From Boothiomyces macroporosus (taxonomy: Eukaryota > Chytridiomycota > Chytridiomycetes > Rhizophydiales > Terramycetaceae): a stretch of 64,000 nt of DNA. Positions 10,131 to 25,172 of the stretch are shown in pieces; within the stretch, counting starts at the first letter, position 1; each line of letters opens with the position of its first letter. Location of the stretch: the NCBI GenBank assembly GCA_027604185.1, contig JADGKB010000033.1:1-64000 (forward strand), in the 5' to 3' direction. A program made the position numbers and the translations under genes. The notes under the pieces were generated by a model that was not told the origin of the DNA, did not search any database, and saw only the letters and a list, made by a program, of their open reading frames with translations.

Positions 10131-11700
10131 TCAAAAGCTGAATGTATAGTCTTCGTTATCTGCGTGTTGCTTTGGGAGCTCAGGAAGCTTGTCTGTGGCG
10201 GATTCTTTGGCTTGCTCGGTTTTTGATGGTGGTTTGGTGTCGCTTAATTTCCTGCTCAAGTCTGGACTGTGCAGCTTCGTCGCACCCTTGATCATTTGAT
10301 TTGAATCGGACAAGCTTTCTTGAGATGAGTCGATGGGAGCGGCTTCTTTAGGAATAATGATTGGTGTATCTTTGAATGATGTCTTTTTTTCTATTGTCAC
10401 TCTTCGCCCTACAGATGGGCTTCCTGGGGAGCTTGGCTTAGCTTTTAGCGCCGATGGTCTATCCAATTCAATGTTGTCTTTGCTCCCAGTGATGGATATG
10501 TTTGTTGGTTTAATGGCCCTGCCTTGTGTTTCTTCACCGTTATCCCTGCTTGTTATTTCCCTGTCCATCTTGCTCTTGTCAATAGTAACAGGATTATGGA
10601 TTGTTACTCGACGATCTCTTCCAGGGCTGTTAGTTAATTCCTGTTCGGATTTATCAAATGAAGCCTTTTTTGAGGACTCTGAAAATGTTTTACCCCGTTT
10701 TGTGACTTTGGCAGGTTGAACGAAATTTTCACCTTCTGGTGACTTGACTTTTGGATGTATAGAGTGGGACGACAGGTATTGAGAATTTGAATACAACGAG
10801 CCCCGTGTTCCATTTATCGAATCTTCTTTTGAAAGCCCTTGTGGAACAGAAAGGGAAACTTCACAATCCGGTATAACATCACCTTGGTAGTGTAGTGCGT
10901 CTATCACTGCGTGTAAACCTGTCTCTCGTTTATGGACTCCGTCCGGAGGATGTTTGAATCCGTAAGGCATTGCAAGCAAGGTCAATTCTTCATGCAATAG
11001 CTTCATAATTTTCGATTCCATAGAGTCAAATTTAGAGCCGCAACTATTGTAGACCTTCATATCAATCTTGTGGCATAGATCGTCAAATTTCTTTGAGATA
11101 TCTTTAGTGATGTTAATGTACATTTCTTTCATTGCATCAACCTCTTTCTGTCTGCTGATGGAAACATTCTCCAGTCCTTCCAAACGCTTACGGATATTTT
11201 CAGCAGAGCTCTTTTCTTTCGTTAGTCGAATATTACCATTAGTGTGTGCGAGAGTGCTACCGTGCGTCTTTCGTAAATTCCCAAATCTACAATCTGTCCA
11301 AGAACAGATAGATGGTTCTATACCGTGGATTTTATCAATTTCAGCAGTGAGTGTTTTCCCTTTGAATAGCTTTGTGAATTTTTCCTAAGATTTAATTGAG
11401 AGATACTATTTGATCATTTGGGATCTCAATTTCCATTGCGAAAACATCCAATGAATCTGATATTTTCAATTCGCATCGAGTAGCTCCAAATGCCCTTTCA
11501 AAAATCCTAATGATAAGCGAGAATTACACATAGAGAGATGCTTCGCGTTCTTTCCAGGCGATCCACCCAAGTTTTGTATATATCTCAAAGTTGAAACAAG
11601 TAGTGTGCTCCCCAGGCACGGTTTCTTCAATATCTGTCAAATTTGCAACGGATAGTGCTTGTTGATCGAGCTTCTTTTTCTCCTCGCTCCTGCCAAACAT
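10131..11700 (-). CDS. Unidentified protein: N-terminal globular domain, coiled coil, Ser/Pro-rich tail
   Basis: ATG 11698-11700 is the first in frame (an upstream TAA is in phase). Two introns (21 nt near 11500-11522 and 22 nt near 11384-11406) link MFGRSEEKKKLDQ, a domain with YTKLGWIAWKEREAS and IFERAFGATRCELKISDS, then a helical coiled-coil region (KEMYINITKDISKKFDDLCH) and a long disordered tail rich in Ser, Pro and Lys with two RRVTI motifs (RDRRVTIHNP and VGRRVTIEKK). The stop is 31 bp before the INTS2 start. No family is recognised. The repeated RRVTI peptides could be kinase or partner docking sites. Confidence 0.7.
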
Positions 11701-11855
11701 GCGTATTGTTTAACAAAATTTGAACATTGTTTCCATGGTCAAACAATGCACAGAAAATAAATATTGAACCTCTACCATCTGATCCAAGCCTCCAACATGA
11801 TTGGGATGTGGCGCCCTTGGTCTTTGAACTTTTCTTCAATCTCAAGCAACCATAC

Positions 11856-13256
11856 ATGTCTGATTTATCTAATCGTCTGCAAAATACTCACATAACGTAC
11901 CAGAGATGCATTTAACATTAGTGATGAAGGCGAAGAGTGGAAGCGGAACTTAAATTTACCCAAACGTGATATCAGGCCGCAAACATCAGATGTTACTGCA
12001 ACGAAAGGAAATGAATTTGAAGATTATTTCCTCAAGAGAGATTTATTAATGGGTATTTTCGAAGCAGGATTTGAAAAACCTTCTCCAATTCAGGAGGAAG
12101 CGATTCCAATGGCCCTTGCAAACCGGGATATTCTTGCAAGAGCAAAGAACGGCACTGGAAAAACTGCAGCATTTGTTATCCCGGTTCTTGAAAAGGTTGC
12201 TGCTGAAAAGAACTATATTCAAGGTAGAAGCCATTTTAATGTAGCTTTAATTCTCGTTCCAACCAGAGAACTTGCTCTTCAAACTTCGCAAGTTTGCAAA
12301 ACCCTGGGTAATAGTATACTAATTCAAGGTAAACATTTGAATCTACAAATTATGGTTACCACCGGAGGTACCAGTCTCAAGGATGATATTTTACGATTGA
12401 ACCAACCAGGTATTTTCAAACTAAGCAAGTTCATATTGTCGTCGCTACCCCAGGTAGAATCTTGGATTTAGCAGGAAAAAATGTCGCAGATCTTTCAAAA
12501 TGTACAACTTTTGTTATGGACGAAGCGGACAAATTGCTCTCACCTGAATTCCAGCCAGTTATCGAACAATTAATTGGACTTTGCGCTCCTCAGCGCCAGA
12601 TCCTTTTGTTTTCAGCTACTTTCCCAATTATGGTAAAGGCTTTCAAAGACAAATTCTTGTCCAAAGCGCATGAAATTAATTTGATGGATGAACTTACTTT
12701 ACGAGGTGTTACTCAATTTTATGCCTTTGTTGAAGAAAGACAGAAAGTTCATTGTCTAAATACACTGTTCTCTAAAGTAAGACAAAAAGCTAATGTAGCT
12801 CCAAATCAATCAATCAATTATTTTCTGCAATTCCACCAGTCGAGTAGAGCTATTAGCCCGCAAAATCACCGAATTAGGATATTCATGCTATTATATCCAT
12901 GCTAGAATGATGCAGAGTCATCGAAATAGAGTGTTCCACGATTTCAGAAGTGGAAAAACTAGACACTTGGTTTGCTCAGGTTATTCTGTTCTAAGATAGA
13001 TTTGCTTACCAGAGGTATTGATATTCAAGCTGTAAATGTTGTAATCAATTTCGATTTCCCAAAGAACGCCGAAACGTATTTGCATCGCATTGGTAGATCT
13101 GGAAGATTTGGACACTTGGGTCTTGCTATTAACCTATTGACTGTGGAAGACAAGATGAACTTGTACAAAATTGAACAAGAATTGGGTACCCAAATTGCAC
13201 CTATCCCAGCGGTTATCGACAAATCTCTTTATGTTGCACCAGATGCAAATTACTAA
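11856..13256 (+). CDS. DHH1: DEAD-box RNA helicase DHH1/DDX6
   Basis: Cytoplasmic translational repressor and decapping activator. Five introns: 11897-11921 (25 nt), 12308-12328 (21 nt), 12410-12429 (20 nt), 12777-12798 (22 nt) and 12980-12999 (20 nt). Motifs after splicing are the Q motif with [52 protein letters not shown] (DEAD), [30 protein letters not shown] and [13 protein letters not shown]. The N-terminal [15 protein letters not shown] block is specific to the DDX6 group. Start ATG 11856 ([10 protein letters not shown]) is joined by the first intron. The second intron has a length divisible by 3 and no stop, so retention would not break the frame. The stop is 23 bp from the convergent TRAF7-like gene. 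Confidence 0.96.
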
Positions 13257-13279
13257 TAAAGTGATTATGAACAATTTCA

Positions 13280-16645
<3,366 letters not shown>

Positions 16646-16681
16646 GCTTTGTTATTGAATACGTTTAATAAAAGATTAATG

Positions 16682-17023
16682 CTATGATTTATTTTTCTCT
16701 AGTGCTACTGCTCCTTCCAAAATATACAAATACTTTCCCCCTTGATGATAGGCGATAATCCCACCGCATCTGCAGCACACTTCTCGCTGCTGCTTTTCAT
16801 ATCCGTTTTTCCTATTGTAAGCTTTGTAGTACCTCTTTACATAAATCACATTCCCTGCTACAGTAGTCGATTTTATATCTACAACCTCCTCATCAACCAC
16901 GATCGCATTATCGATTGGTCTCAAAGGCTGCTCTTCCAAATACTTGTTTGTCAGGTATACAAAATCTCCACACAGGGTGCAGTGGTATAATAGTTTATCA
17001 TCCAGCTCCCAATTTTCTCCCAT
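16682..17023 (-). CDS. STEEP1: STEEP1 (CXorf56/UPF0428) family protein
   Basis: Small conserved zinc-binding-type protein with two Cys pairs: YHCTLCGDFVYL and EVCCRCGGIIAYH. The block LEEQPLRPIDNAIVVD aligns with human LEKLPMRPRDRSRVID. A 21-nt intron at 16812-16832 (no in-frame stop, length divisible by three) removes a peptide absent from homologues, giving VIYVKRKNGYEKQQREVCC and about 106 residues. In animals STEEP1 helps STING leave the ER; a wider trafficking or splicing role is likely in protists but unproven. The start ATG is only 29 bp from the divergent RRP6 ATG. Confidence 0.85.
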   Translation of the reverse strand: MGENWELDDKLLYHCTLCGDFVYLTNKYLEEQPLRPIDNAIVVDEEVVDIKSTTVAGNVIYVKRYYKAYNRKNGYEKQQREVCCRCGGIIAYHQGGKYLYILEGAVALEKNKS

Positions 17024-17052
17024 TTCGTTTTCTTTTTTTTTTGAAAATTAAA
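17024..17052. promoter_or_regulatory. 29-bp bidirectional promoter between STEEP1 and RRP6
   Basis: The whole space between the two divergent ATGs is a T-tract (about 10 T) followed by gaaaattaaa. Any core promoter elements and both 5' UTRs must fit here or overlap coding sequence. Confidence 0.6.
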
Positions 17053-19274
17053 ATGGACTTTGGTGAGAGTTCCTACGAAGAATTCAGAGATAATTTAGTA
17101 AACTCTCTAGTTGAACTAACTCAATCTTCAAAGTTCCTGCTGCCGTCGGAAGTGTCGTTTCTTCGCGCGGATAGCAGGAACGCTGCTCAATTGGACTCGA
17201 TTTCTGACAAAATTTTGGAAGGATTCAATCAAACTATTCAGTATTCTAGCGTAAAGGATTCAAATCAAGAGTTTTCTGGATTAAATGATTTCTTGGAGCA
17301 TTTTGATTTGGCAGGGGATGCGATTGATAATATGTTTGAAAAAGCTGTACCTGCTTATTGATATTAGGATATATTTTTGGATTCAATTAAAAAAAAGTCT
17401 TCTCAGATATCAACTGCCATTAATCCTACGCAAACTCAGAATGCTGCGTTTGGGCAATTTAAAGCTGTACTTCGACCTCAGTTGAAATTCAAGGATAAAG
17501 TAGACAACAGCAATACGCCATGGGTTCCGATTATCAAGCATAAACCAAACTCCAAGCAACCCTTAAAAGCCGAGCTCTCTCCTGAAATGAAAAACCACTT
17601 GGCTAGCATTGGCCAACAGGAAATACACCTTCATCCTTATGACTATGAAATTAGACATATAGAATTTCCAAAATCTTTATTCCAGATAAAGGATGAACAA
17701 ATGTACCTGCCGATGGAGTCTACACCATTCACTTGGGTGGATACTCTTGAAGGTTTAGAAACACTTTGCAAAGTACTTGAAAATAGCAAAGAGATCGCCG
17801 TTGATTTGGAAGTAGTTCAAAATTAATCATAGCACCACGATTTCCGTTCTTTCCAAGGGTTCACTTGTTTAATGCAAATCTCGACTAGAGATCAAGATTT
17901 CATGGTTGATACTCTAGAACTTCGATCAGAATTGTACAGGCTGAATGAAAGCTTCACAAATCCCAATATTATTAAAGTATTTCATGGTGCAAACATGGAT
18001 GTTCAATGGCTTCAAAGAGACTTTGGTGTTTATATAGTCAATCTTTTTGATACCTATCAAGCTTCACAGTTGCTTGAGATGGAAAAGCACAGCTTTGCGC
18101 ATCTACTTCAATACTATTGTCAAGTTGAAACCAACAAAAAGTACCAACTAGCAGATTGGAGAATAAGGTACTTGTAAACTCATTTCAGACCTTTAACCAA
18201 AGAAATGATTCATTACGCGAGAACAGATACACATTATTTGTTGTACATTTTCGACAAGATGCGAAACGAGCTGCTCAAAAGAGGAAACGAAGGAAACAAT
18301 TTGATCAAAGCTGCACTAGAAAGATCTGCTGAAACTAGTTTAATTATTTATGAAAAAAGTATTTACGACGCAGAAAATGGGGAAGGCAACAATGGATGGA
18401 GAATCACCAAACAAAAATCCCCAGACCCAATGAACAATGAAAATTTTGCAGTATTTCGGGCTTTGCATGCATGGAGAGATCATATTGCCAGAAAAGAAGA
18501 TGAATCTCTAAGGTTTGTCTTACCAAATCATATGCTTTTCAATCTGTGCAGAACTATGCCAATTACCGCAAAAGACATTTTATCCGTCTGTTCACCAACT
18601 CCGTCTCTCGTAAGACTTTATTGTCAAGAGCTTGCAGTTTTGATTTCGGAAACACTTGAACAGGTACGTCAAAACCCTACAATAATTATGGAGAGTCCTA
18701 AAGTCAATACACCCAAAAAGCTATCTGAACCAGCTGCGCTACCTGAGCCAATCAAGCCACAATATCAAAAGCTGTCAAGTCATAAAGTGGTGGTGAAAGT
18801 GCTTACGAAATCAAGTACATTTGGTAAAATATTTGACAACCAGAAACAGCATTCACGAAAAGAGAAGGCAGATAAAATCCGGTCAGAATTGAAACTAATT
18901 GCCCCTGCACTAGATATTCAGGACGAACCTGAACCTGAACCAGTGAAATACAATGAACAAGATCCACTTTTGGCACTTCCTAAACCCCAAGAAACAAAGA
19001 AAGAACCAGAGGCAATCCAGGAGAGCCAAATTGAAGTTTATGAAGATGACAATAATGATGAAATTGTAGTACTGAATCAAAAGAAGATTGACCAATTTGA
19101 GCCTTACGATTACTCCAAAGCTGCTGATCCTCTCAACAAAAAGAGAAAGGCTGATCAAGCAGATCCGTTTATGATTCCGGAAGGACCAAAGACTAAAGTA
19201 ATTCTGGTTAATGTTAGGTTTCCAAGCCTAGGAATAGAGCCAAGTCATCAAACAAATCCATGACCTACAAGTAA
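17053..19274 (+). CDS. RRP6: Nuclear exosome 3'-5' exonuclease RRP6/EXOSC10
   Basis: DEDD-Y exoribonuclease of the nuclear exosome (rRNA and snoRNA trimming, decay). Start [15 protein letters not shown]. Introns of 20-21 nt occur near 17350, 17812, 18170 and 19198. Exo motifs after splicing are [14 protein letters not shown] (D-x-E), [25 protein letters not shown] and [15 protein letters not shown] (Y..D). An N-terminal PMC2NT-like region precedes and an HRDC domain follows ([28 protein letters not shown]). The C-terminal tail is basic, and the last intron changes the end to [18 protein letters not shown], a nuclear-type tail. The stop is 22 bp from convergent GOLPH3. Confidence 0.95.
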
Positions 19275-19296
19275 TCTTAATAAAAATTTGGGTTTA

Positions 19297-20212
19297 TTAG
19301 AGGATTGTATCTAATCTTGAGTACACAGTAAACACGCTAAGTTAGAAAGTATTTACCCTGCCATTATTTCTGTAGTTCCAACATTTCTTGCTTTTTCGCT
19401 CAATTGGGCGTGCTCTTGCAACATTTCATCAACTTTGACAAATGCTTGTTCTCTTTGAGAATGAGACAGACCAACAAATGCATACTCTAATACGTTAGCA
19501 GCATAAGCAGCGCAGATACAAGCAATAGTTCTACGATTTGGCGGTGGTCCTCTTCCCAATAATGCGTCTACTATTCTTTGAATCAATGCTTCCTTCACTT
19601 TAGGGTTTGACACTGGATGGGTTGGTGTATCAAACAGAATAAAACTCTTCTTTTCCGTTCGTAGTACACCTTTATCTACCAAACCCTTTGCGATCCTTTC
19701 CCTAACTTGCTTTAGTTGATATCCAATTTTATATAAATTCCAAGTTTCACCTAGGTTATAGAAATTTACCACTCAATAAATCTATCCAGTTGCTCACGCT
19801 GTCGTTATCCGTTTTCAGGTATCGTAGTGTCTCGTCCAATAACACTTCGCCTGTTAATCGCTCATCAGTGACTTGAATAATCCTGTCTGGAAATGCTGGT
19901 TTTTTAGGGTCCTTTACGGTCGCTATACGGTTTCTAAATGAAAGTTCGATTAAAATGGCGCCTCTCAAGACATACGATATATTGTCGTTCCAAAATGAAA
20001 GCAAGCCCTGTTATTAACACTAAAATTACTTCGTTATCTTTCAATCCCAGCAACAGAATCTCTTCCATGAGAGTGAGGTCTCGACCTTTGTTCCCCTTGG
20101 AATCATCCTCATCATAGTCTTCGCCTTCAAACACATCCTTGCTTACGTTTTCATTAGATGGAGTGGTTTCTTCATGATTTATTTTTCGTCGTTGGGTTAT
20201 TCCTGAAGACAT
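19297..20212 (-). CDS. VPS74: Golgi PI4P effector GOLPH3/VPS74
   Basis: Peripheral Golgi protein that binds PI4P and retains glycosyltransferases. Start ATG 20210-20212 (MSSGITQRRKINHEE), then an acidic linker and the GPP34 domain: LTLMEEILLLGLKDNEGLLS (joined by a 22-nt intron), FWNDNISYVLRGAILIELS, TGEVLLDETLRYLK, NWIDLLSGETWN (19-nt intron), VRERIAKGLVDKGVLRTEKKSFILFDTPTHP and the end EIMAGVFTVYSRLDTIL (20-nt intron). The beta-hairpin and the Arg-rich PI4P pocket region are present. Upstream sequence on the coding strand is GGTTTTTTTGAAAAAAAC, matching the T-tract/GAAA motif seen at other starts. Confidence 0.94.
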
Positions 20213-21001
20213 GCTTTTGTTTTTTTCAAAAAAACCGAACGCCCAACTCAACAGCTGTGACAAGGGATTGTTGGTACAAAACTGAGAGGCTGGATGAATC
20301 CAGTTTGCGGTGTGGGGATAGCGATACTATCCGCACTTGCATCTTTAGCTTACAAGTGCACCTTGAAATGGAGCTTTGTCCTGAGGTTTAAAGGATCGGT
20401 TGGATCTCAAGAAGGTTGTGAACCAGTGCAAGACGAACACCGCTAGAAGTGCAGGGTTCACTCTACCCTGGCTGAACAAAGCTTTTGAAATAGTGACGTT
20501 GGTTCGGCCATCTTGGATGTAATTAAAAAGTACAATCCAAAAGAGATGAGGCTCAGCAGCACCCAAATCCAAGTTTATACTCATCGAGAATATCTTTCAA
20601 AGTGCGGTTGAATCTATACTGTGCCTGTCAATATTTCTTCCCCGTACCTGCAGCGATGCCCCACCAGTCCATGATTTCTACAGTTGGTTTCTCAGCCAGC
20701 AAAATCCCATTATTATAAAGGAAATTACAAGTGAATATTTTTAGGTTAATCTGTTGATTTTGATCAAAATGATTGTGTGAGTAAAAAATCACATGTTCGA
20801 AAAATAAATCCTCCACTGATGAATCCTCTCTTGAATTATTAGACTGGAATAATATAGCTAAAATTATTCATATCCAATGCGGTGAAAATTTGATTATTTT
20901 GAAAGTTGAATCGTTTCATATTTTAGAGATCGGCCCAACCGGCCTTCATATGAAACTCCTCCACGAGGAAAAATCCGCTAGATTTCTTTCAAAATATTCC
21001 A
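20213..21001. other. Unresolved region with several short open frames on both strands
   Basis: About 790 bp between the GOLPH3 start and the carrier start. Minus-strand frames at 20628-20816 (…LLAEKPTVEIMDWWGIAAG) and 20345-20584 (…NPALLAVFVLHWFTTFLRSN) look protein-like, and another minus frame reads QYRFNRTLKDILDEYKLTW then a hydrophobic WIWVLLSLISFGLYFLI. Plus-strand frames near 20295-20520 also look plausible (GIAILSALASLAYK). A 23-nt intron-like segment occurs at 20627-20649, but no combination gives one clean gene. A membrane-protein gene on the minus strand is likely, possibly degenerate. I cannot name it. Confidence 0.35.
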
Positions 21002-22019
21002 ATGGCAACTCCACTGTCAGATGCAACAGCAGGTGCTATAGGATCCGTATTAGCAAATACAATTGTATTTCCATTGGATGTGTATATTACAGAATTAATC
21101 GTAGAGTAAAGACACGAATGCAAGTTCAAAACAAAACATTGGACGCTACTAGAGATTACAAATCACCACGAGACGCAATATTGAAAATTTTAAAGACTGA
21201 AGGTGTCAAGGGATTATACGCTGGCATCGCTTCTGGACTAGTGGGAACTGTCGTTTCCTCATTCTCCTACTTTTACATATACTCTTATATTCGAGGATAC
21301 TACTCTAAAAAAATTGGAGGAGTATCGATTTCAACTGCAATGGAACTGACTTTGGGAGCTGTTGCGGGTGCATTATGTCAATTTATTGTATTACCAATCG
21401 GTATCGTAACCACAAGGTACATTTTGGCTAATCAGACAACAAACCGATGAAAAGGAAATGACGGTTTACGAAACCGCGCAGAAAATTGTAAAGGAAGATG
21501 GGTTTACGGAATTGTGGAAAGGTCTTCAAGCATCTTTAGTTCTTTGCGTAAACCCAGCAATCACTTTTGGTGTCTTTGAAAGAATAAAAGGAATTATCCA
21601 GAAGGCATCTGCAAATCCAAACGCCAACATCACATCTGGCCAGGCATTCATGATTGGCGCGCTGTCAAAAGCACTTGCTACCGTTGTGACTTGTACTTTT
21701 CACTAATCTAGATCCGTACATTATGGCCAAAGTTAGAATGCAATGGAAGCCATCCAAGAAACAAATTGACGGTCTGTCTGAATCACAAAAGAGCTTTTTC
21801 AAGTACAAGAGTGCCTGGGATATTTTGGCAAAAGTATACAAGACTGATGGGTTCCGAGGCTGGTATACTGTAATTTAGTATTAAATGTAGGGTATGTCTG
21901 CTCAGCTATTGAAAGCGGTTCTTACCCAGGCTATTGTATTTGCATTGAAGGAAAAGCTGTCTCTCTATACAATCTTGCTTTTCACTGCGTTGAGAAAACC
22001 AGCAAAAATAGCTGCTTAA
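21002..22019 (+). CDS. Mitochondrial-carrier family protein, peroxisomal PMP34/ANT1-like
   Basis: Six-helix carrier with three repeats. Four introns (23, 19, 19 and 21 nt) give MATPLSDATAGAIGSVLANT, PLDVVKTRMQVQNK (first PX[DE]XX[KR] signature restored by a 23-nt intron), a second repeat with LPIGIVTTRQQTDEKEM and a third with VVTYPYIMAKVRMQWKP. Replacement of the second signature by LPIGIVTTR and the ATAGAIGSVLANTIVFPLD start resemble peroxisomal adenine-nucleotide/CoA carriers. The role is probably ATP or CoA exchange across the peroxisomal membrane; substrate is inferred. The stop is 28 bp from convergent HOM2. Confidence 0.87.
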
Positions 22020-22047
22020 TAAATTAGTCTGTGATTTAGTTCTTTAT

Positions 22048-23135
22048 TTAGACGAGCCCTTTTTTCACTGCAATTTCTGCATTCATTATTGCACTACCGG
22101 CAGCACCTAGAATAGTGTTGTGGACTAGTAGAGTAAATTTAAAGTCAAAGATATTGCATTTGCGAATACCTCCCACTAATACACCATGTCCGTCTTCTAA
22201 TAAAGCATCTAGTCTGGGTTGAGGACGATCAGGTTGCTTGCAAACTACTACGCACTTGTTTGGAGCAGAGTAGCAATTAAGCTTTTGTGCTTCAGAAACA
22301 TAGTTTTCGAATACCTTTGTAATTTCTTCTAAAGATGGGGCAGGCTTTCTTGCAAATTCAACGAAAACACTTTCAGTGTGGCCGTCAATTACTGCTACTC
22401 TGTTACAGCTAGCAGATACCGCTAACGGAGCATCTACAATGTGATTTGTTGAAAAAGTTCCAAGAATTTTAGCTGCTTCCTCCTCCATCTTTTCTTCTTC
22501 TCCAGAAATGTATGGAACGACATTTCCCAAAATATCCAAACTTGGCACTCCAGGATATCCTGCACCAGAAATTGCCTGCATGGTGGTAACAACAACTTTT
22601 GATAGAGGCCCAAATGCATCTTGAAGTGGTTTAAGTGCAGATACCAATCCTTCGATTAGTTCTAGATACCTGTAGTTGAGCAATTGGCATTGGTTACTAG
22701 AAATCCTTTTGATTTTTTAAACTCTACTCGCTGTTGTTTGATCAAGTCAAAGTGCTCTGGATTTACAATTGGAACAATCAATGGAACAAGAGGATTCATT
22801 CTGTGATTCTTTGCATTTGAGAATACGGCAAATTCAGCTTCCAAGAAGGCTAATTCTGTTTCGCCAGCAACAGAACTATCAAGGCCAGAAAATATAACTT
22901 TGCATCCTTCAAAATATTCCGGTTCGCAAGGATGGACAATCATCTTGGCAACTGAATCCGGAATCAATGTAGTCATTTTCCAATTAACTGCTTCGTGGTA
23001 TTCCTTACCTGCAGAGCGGGAAGACGCTCCAATGGCTTTCACGTAGAATAACGGATGTGTTTCTAGCAGTTGAATAAATCGCTGTCCAACAGTTCCTGTA
23101 GCTCCCAAAATACCAACTCCGATTTGTTCACTCAT
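22048..23135 (-). CDS. HOM2: Aspartate-semialdehyde dehydrogenase (fungal/archaeal type)
   Basis: Second enzyme of the aspartate pathway to threonine, methionine and lysine precursors: reduces aspartyl-phosphate with NADPH. About 356 residues after removal of one 20-nt intron (GTATCTAGAACTAATCGAAG) at about 22655-22674. The Rossmann motif is GILGATGTVGQRF; the catalytic Cys is in NANCSTTGL; the catalytic His is in CNRVAVIDGHTE. SNAKNHRMNPLVPLIVPIVNPEH is the fungal-type substrate loop. Its presence says the cell makes aspartate-family amino acids, which argues against a strongly reduced intracellular parasite. Confidence 0.95.
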
Positions 23136-23212
23136 TTTTGAAAATTTAATTATCGGTGATGAAAAATATCACCAAACTGAGATTGAGATAAAACTCTTGT
23201 GAGTCACAGAAA

Positions 23213-23389
23213 ATGGCAGCATTGGGTTGTTGCTTTAGAGTAGCCAATTTATGGTATGCATTTACAATGATTTGTGGTACGAACCTTAGTTGTAGCGTAA
23301 TTACAGTTACTGCGCTGTTACTGTACATCTGCCAGTATTATCAAGGAGCACTGGGAGAGCATAAATCAAAGCTAACTGGAGTCTATTGA
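23213..23389 (+). CDS. Possible 58-residue membrane microprotein
   Basis: ATG 23213 opens a frame of 58 codons beginning MAALGCCFRVANLWYAFTMI and containing two hydrophobic stretches before TGA 23387-23389. It is divergent from HOM2, 77 bp from that ATG. No family is recognised and chance cannot be excluded. The rest of 23136-23594 has no other supported feature. Confidence 0.25.
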   Translation: MAALGCCFRVANLWYAFTMICGTNLSCSVITVTALLLYICQYYQGALGEHKSKLTGVY

Positions 23390-23594
23390 AAATGGTTTGC
23401 AATTGAACCTGATAAAAGATGACTTTCATATTAGCGCATTCGTAGAAGGTTGTGGGAAACCTACAATCGCGCCTAACCAATGATGATTAGAGATATTGAG
23501 GATTCACGCATACAGAATTTATCCACATGCCAAGACAGGCAATTATGGGATACATCTGGTTTTTCCTCTGTCATTTTTTTAACTTTTCGTGGCA

Positions 23595-25145
23595 ATGGTG
23601 ATGGTTCTTGGGGATAATGAAAATGCTGAAGCTTCTATAAGCAAATTCTTGCAAGAACTAGAAAACGGTCCGATGGTTGTCAGCACTGGAGTTATTACCG
23701 TCGAAGAAAAGCGCCAGATCGTAATTTCGCTGCTTTCAGCCCTGGACAAAAATGGAGATTATTTAAATTGGACAGATGAAGGTATTTTCATCGTAATGTA
23801 GTACTGGCAAAGGCATTGACTTGTCTCAGAATATTATCAAGAGAAACCGAGGGGTCTGAAGGATTGTATTCGGAACGAGCAGCAAATATTTTTGCATTTC
23901 ATGGAGGTTTGTCTGGAAACTTTGATTGCAGCAAAAACTACTGTATCGAAGCTTTAAAATGTCTCTCCAATATTCAAAGCGCGAGTGTTCCAGTACGTAA
24001 CATTGTCAGTTCTTCGCCGTTCATCTCAACGTATCTTCCAACATTGAAAACACCAGGAATTAATATGGGGGCAGTATTTTTGTTGACAAGACTGATCTTT
24101 TTTGCAACTGCAGTAGATCCCAACTTGCGTCAGTTATTTATAAACGAAGGTGCCTTGGATATACTTGCTCAAGTATTCTTTATCTGACATAGCACTTATC
24201 AAAAGCAGTTAAATCTCCAGAGACAGATAGCTGGGTAGACCAATCAGTGGTAATTAATGAAATCTTGAAAGTGTCTTTTAACTTGACGGTAAATCAATCT
24301 GGTATCTGTGGTTTGTTTGGTAAAATAGTGCAGGTTGAAGAGGAAGATGACGGTGAAGCGGCGAAATATAGCAAGCTACTTGCAGAACTTGTACATGTAT
24401 CACTTTCTACACCATTGGGTGATCCTCCAATGAGCGCTCCTCATGTTCATGTGATTAATGCTCTGATGAACTTTCCAGCAAAGCCATTAAAAACCGTATG
24501 GATGCCAAACAACTCATTGGCAATGATTGAACTGTTGGTGGAAATCCTACACAGTTCAGTCAAAGTAATGTCGCCTGATAATAATCCTGAATATTGTGAA
24601 GATACAGTGTTTGGAGCACCTGCAGACCAGGCTATTATACCACTATTAATATTGCTAAAGAAATTGGCAGGAATTGATGACTTTAAGCAGTATATGTTGG
24701 AGAAAATAATGCCAAAGAATCTGGATAGAACCAAAACTCTAACTAAAGGAACTGCGCTGCCTAATTGCTTGATTCGTTGCTTGACTGCTGTTCATTTGCT
24801 AAACACCAGGGACTTTATCTGCGAATTGATGATTACGCTATGTGATAATGACAGTAATTGTTATTGAGTGTAGGTGATCAGTTTGTAGCTTATGTTGGCT
24901 ATGGTAACGCTGCTGGATTCTTGTATAACAAGGGGATTCCTTCGAAATTCTCAAAAAGCAATATCACTGAGGAAGAAGCCGACTCTAATATTGATCCAAT
25001 CACTGGCACCATCAAGCAAGAGAAACCAAGCCCTTGGGAAGGAATGACTGACGAAGAGAAGGAAAGAGAGTCGGAAAGATTGTTTGTATTATTTGACAGA
25101 TTAAACAAGACCGGTGTGATAAAAGTGGAAACGAAGCAGGAATAA
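23595..25145 (+). CDS. RIC8: RIC8 (synembryn) G-alpha chaperone/exchange factor
   Basis: Armadillo-like cytosolic protein that folds G-alpha subunits and promotes GDP release. Start MVMVLGDNENAEASISKF. Three 20-nt introns (near 23781, 24174 and 24852) restore the frame. Recognisable blocks are EALKCLSNIQ, GAVFLLTRLIFFATAVD, KVSFNLTVN, FVAYVGYGNAAGFLYNKGI and the C-terminal EEKERESERLFVLFDRLNKTGVIKV, which is the family signature. It implies heterotrimeric G-protein signalling in this organism. A T-run precedes the start. Confidence 0.88.
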
Positions 25146-25172
25146 TATACTTTTTTTTCTTTTTTAAAAAAT

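Noticed and set aside
11627..11857. Minus-strand frame ending RCKFDRY upstream of the coiled-coil gene
   Set aside because: It overlaps the first exon in another frame and cannot be joined to it by a local-type intron.
20345..20584. Steroid 5-alpha-reductase or TSC13-like assignment
   Set aside because: Only a vague resemblance in one hydrophobic segment; no NADPH-binding C-terminal motif was found.
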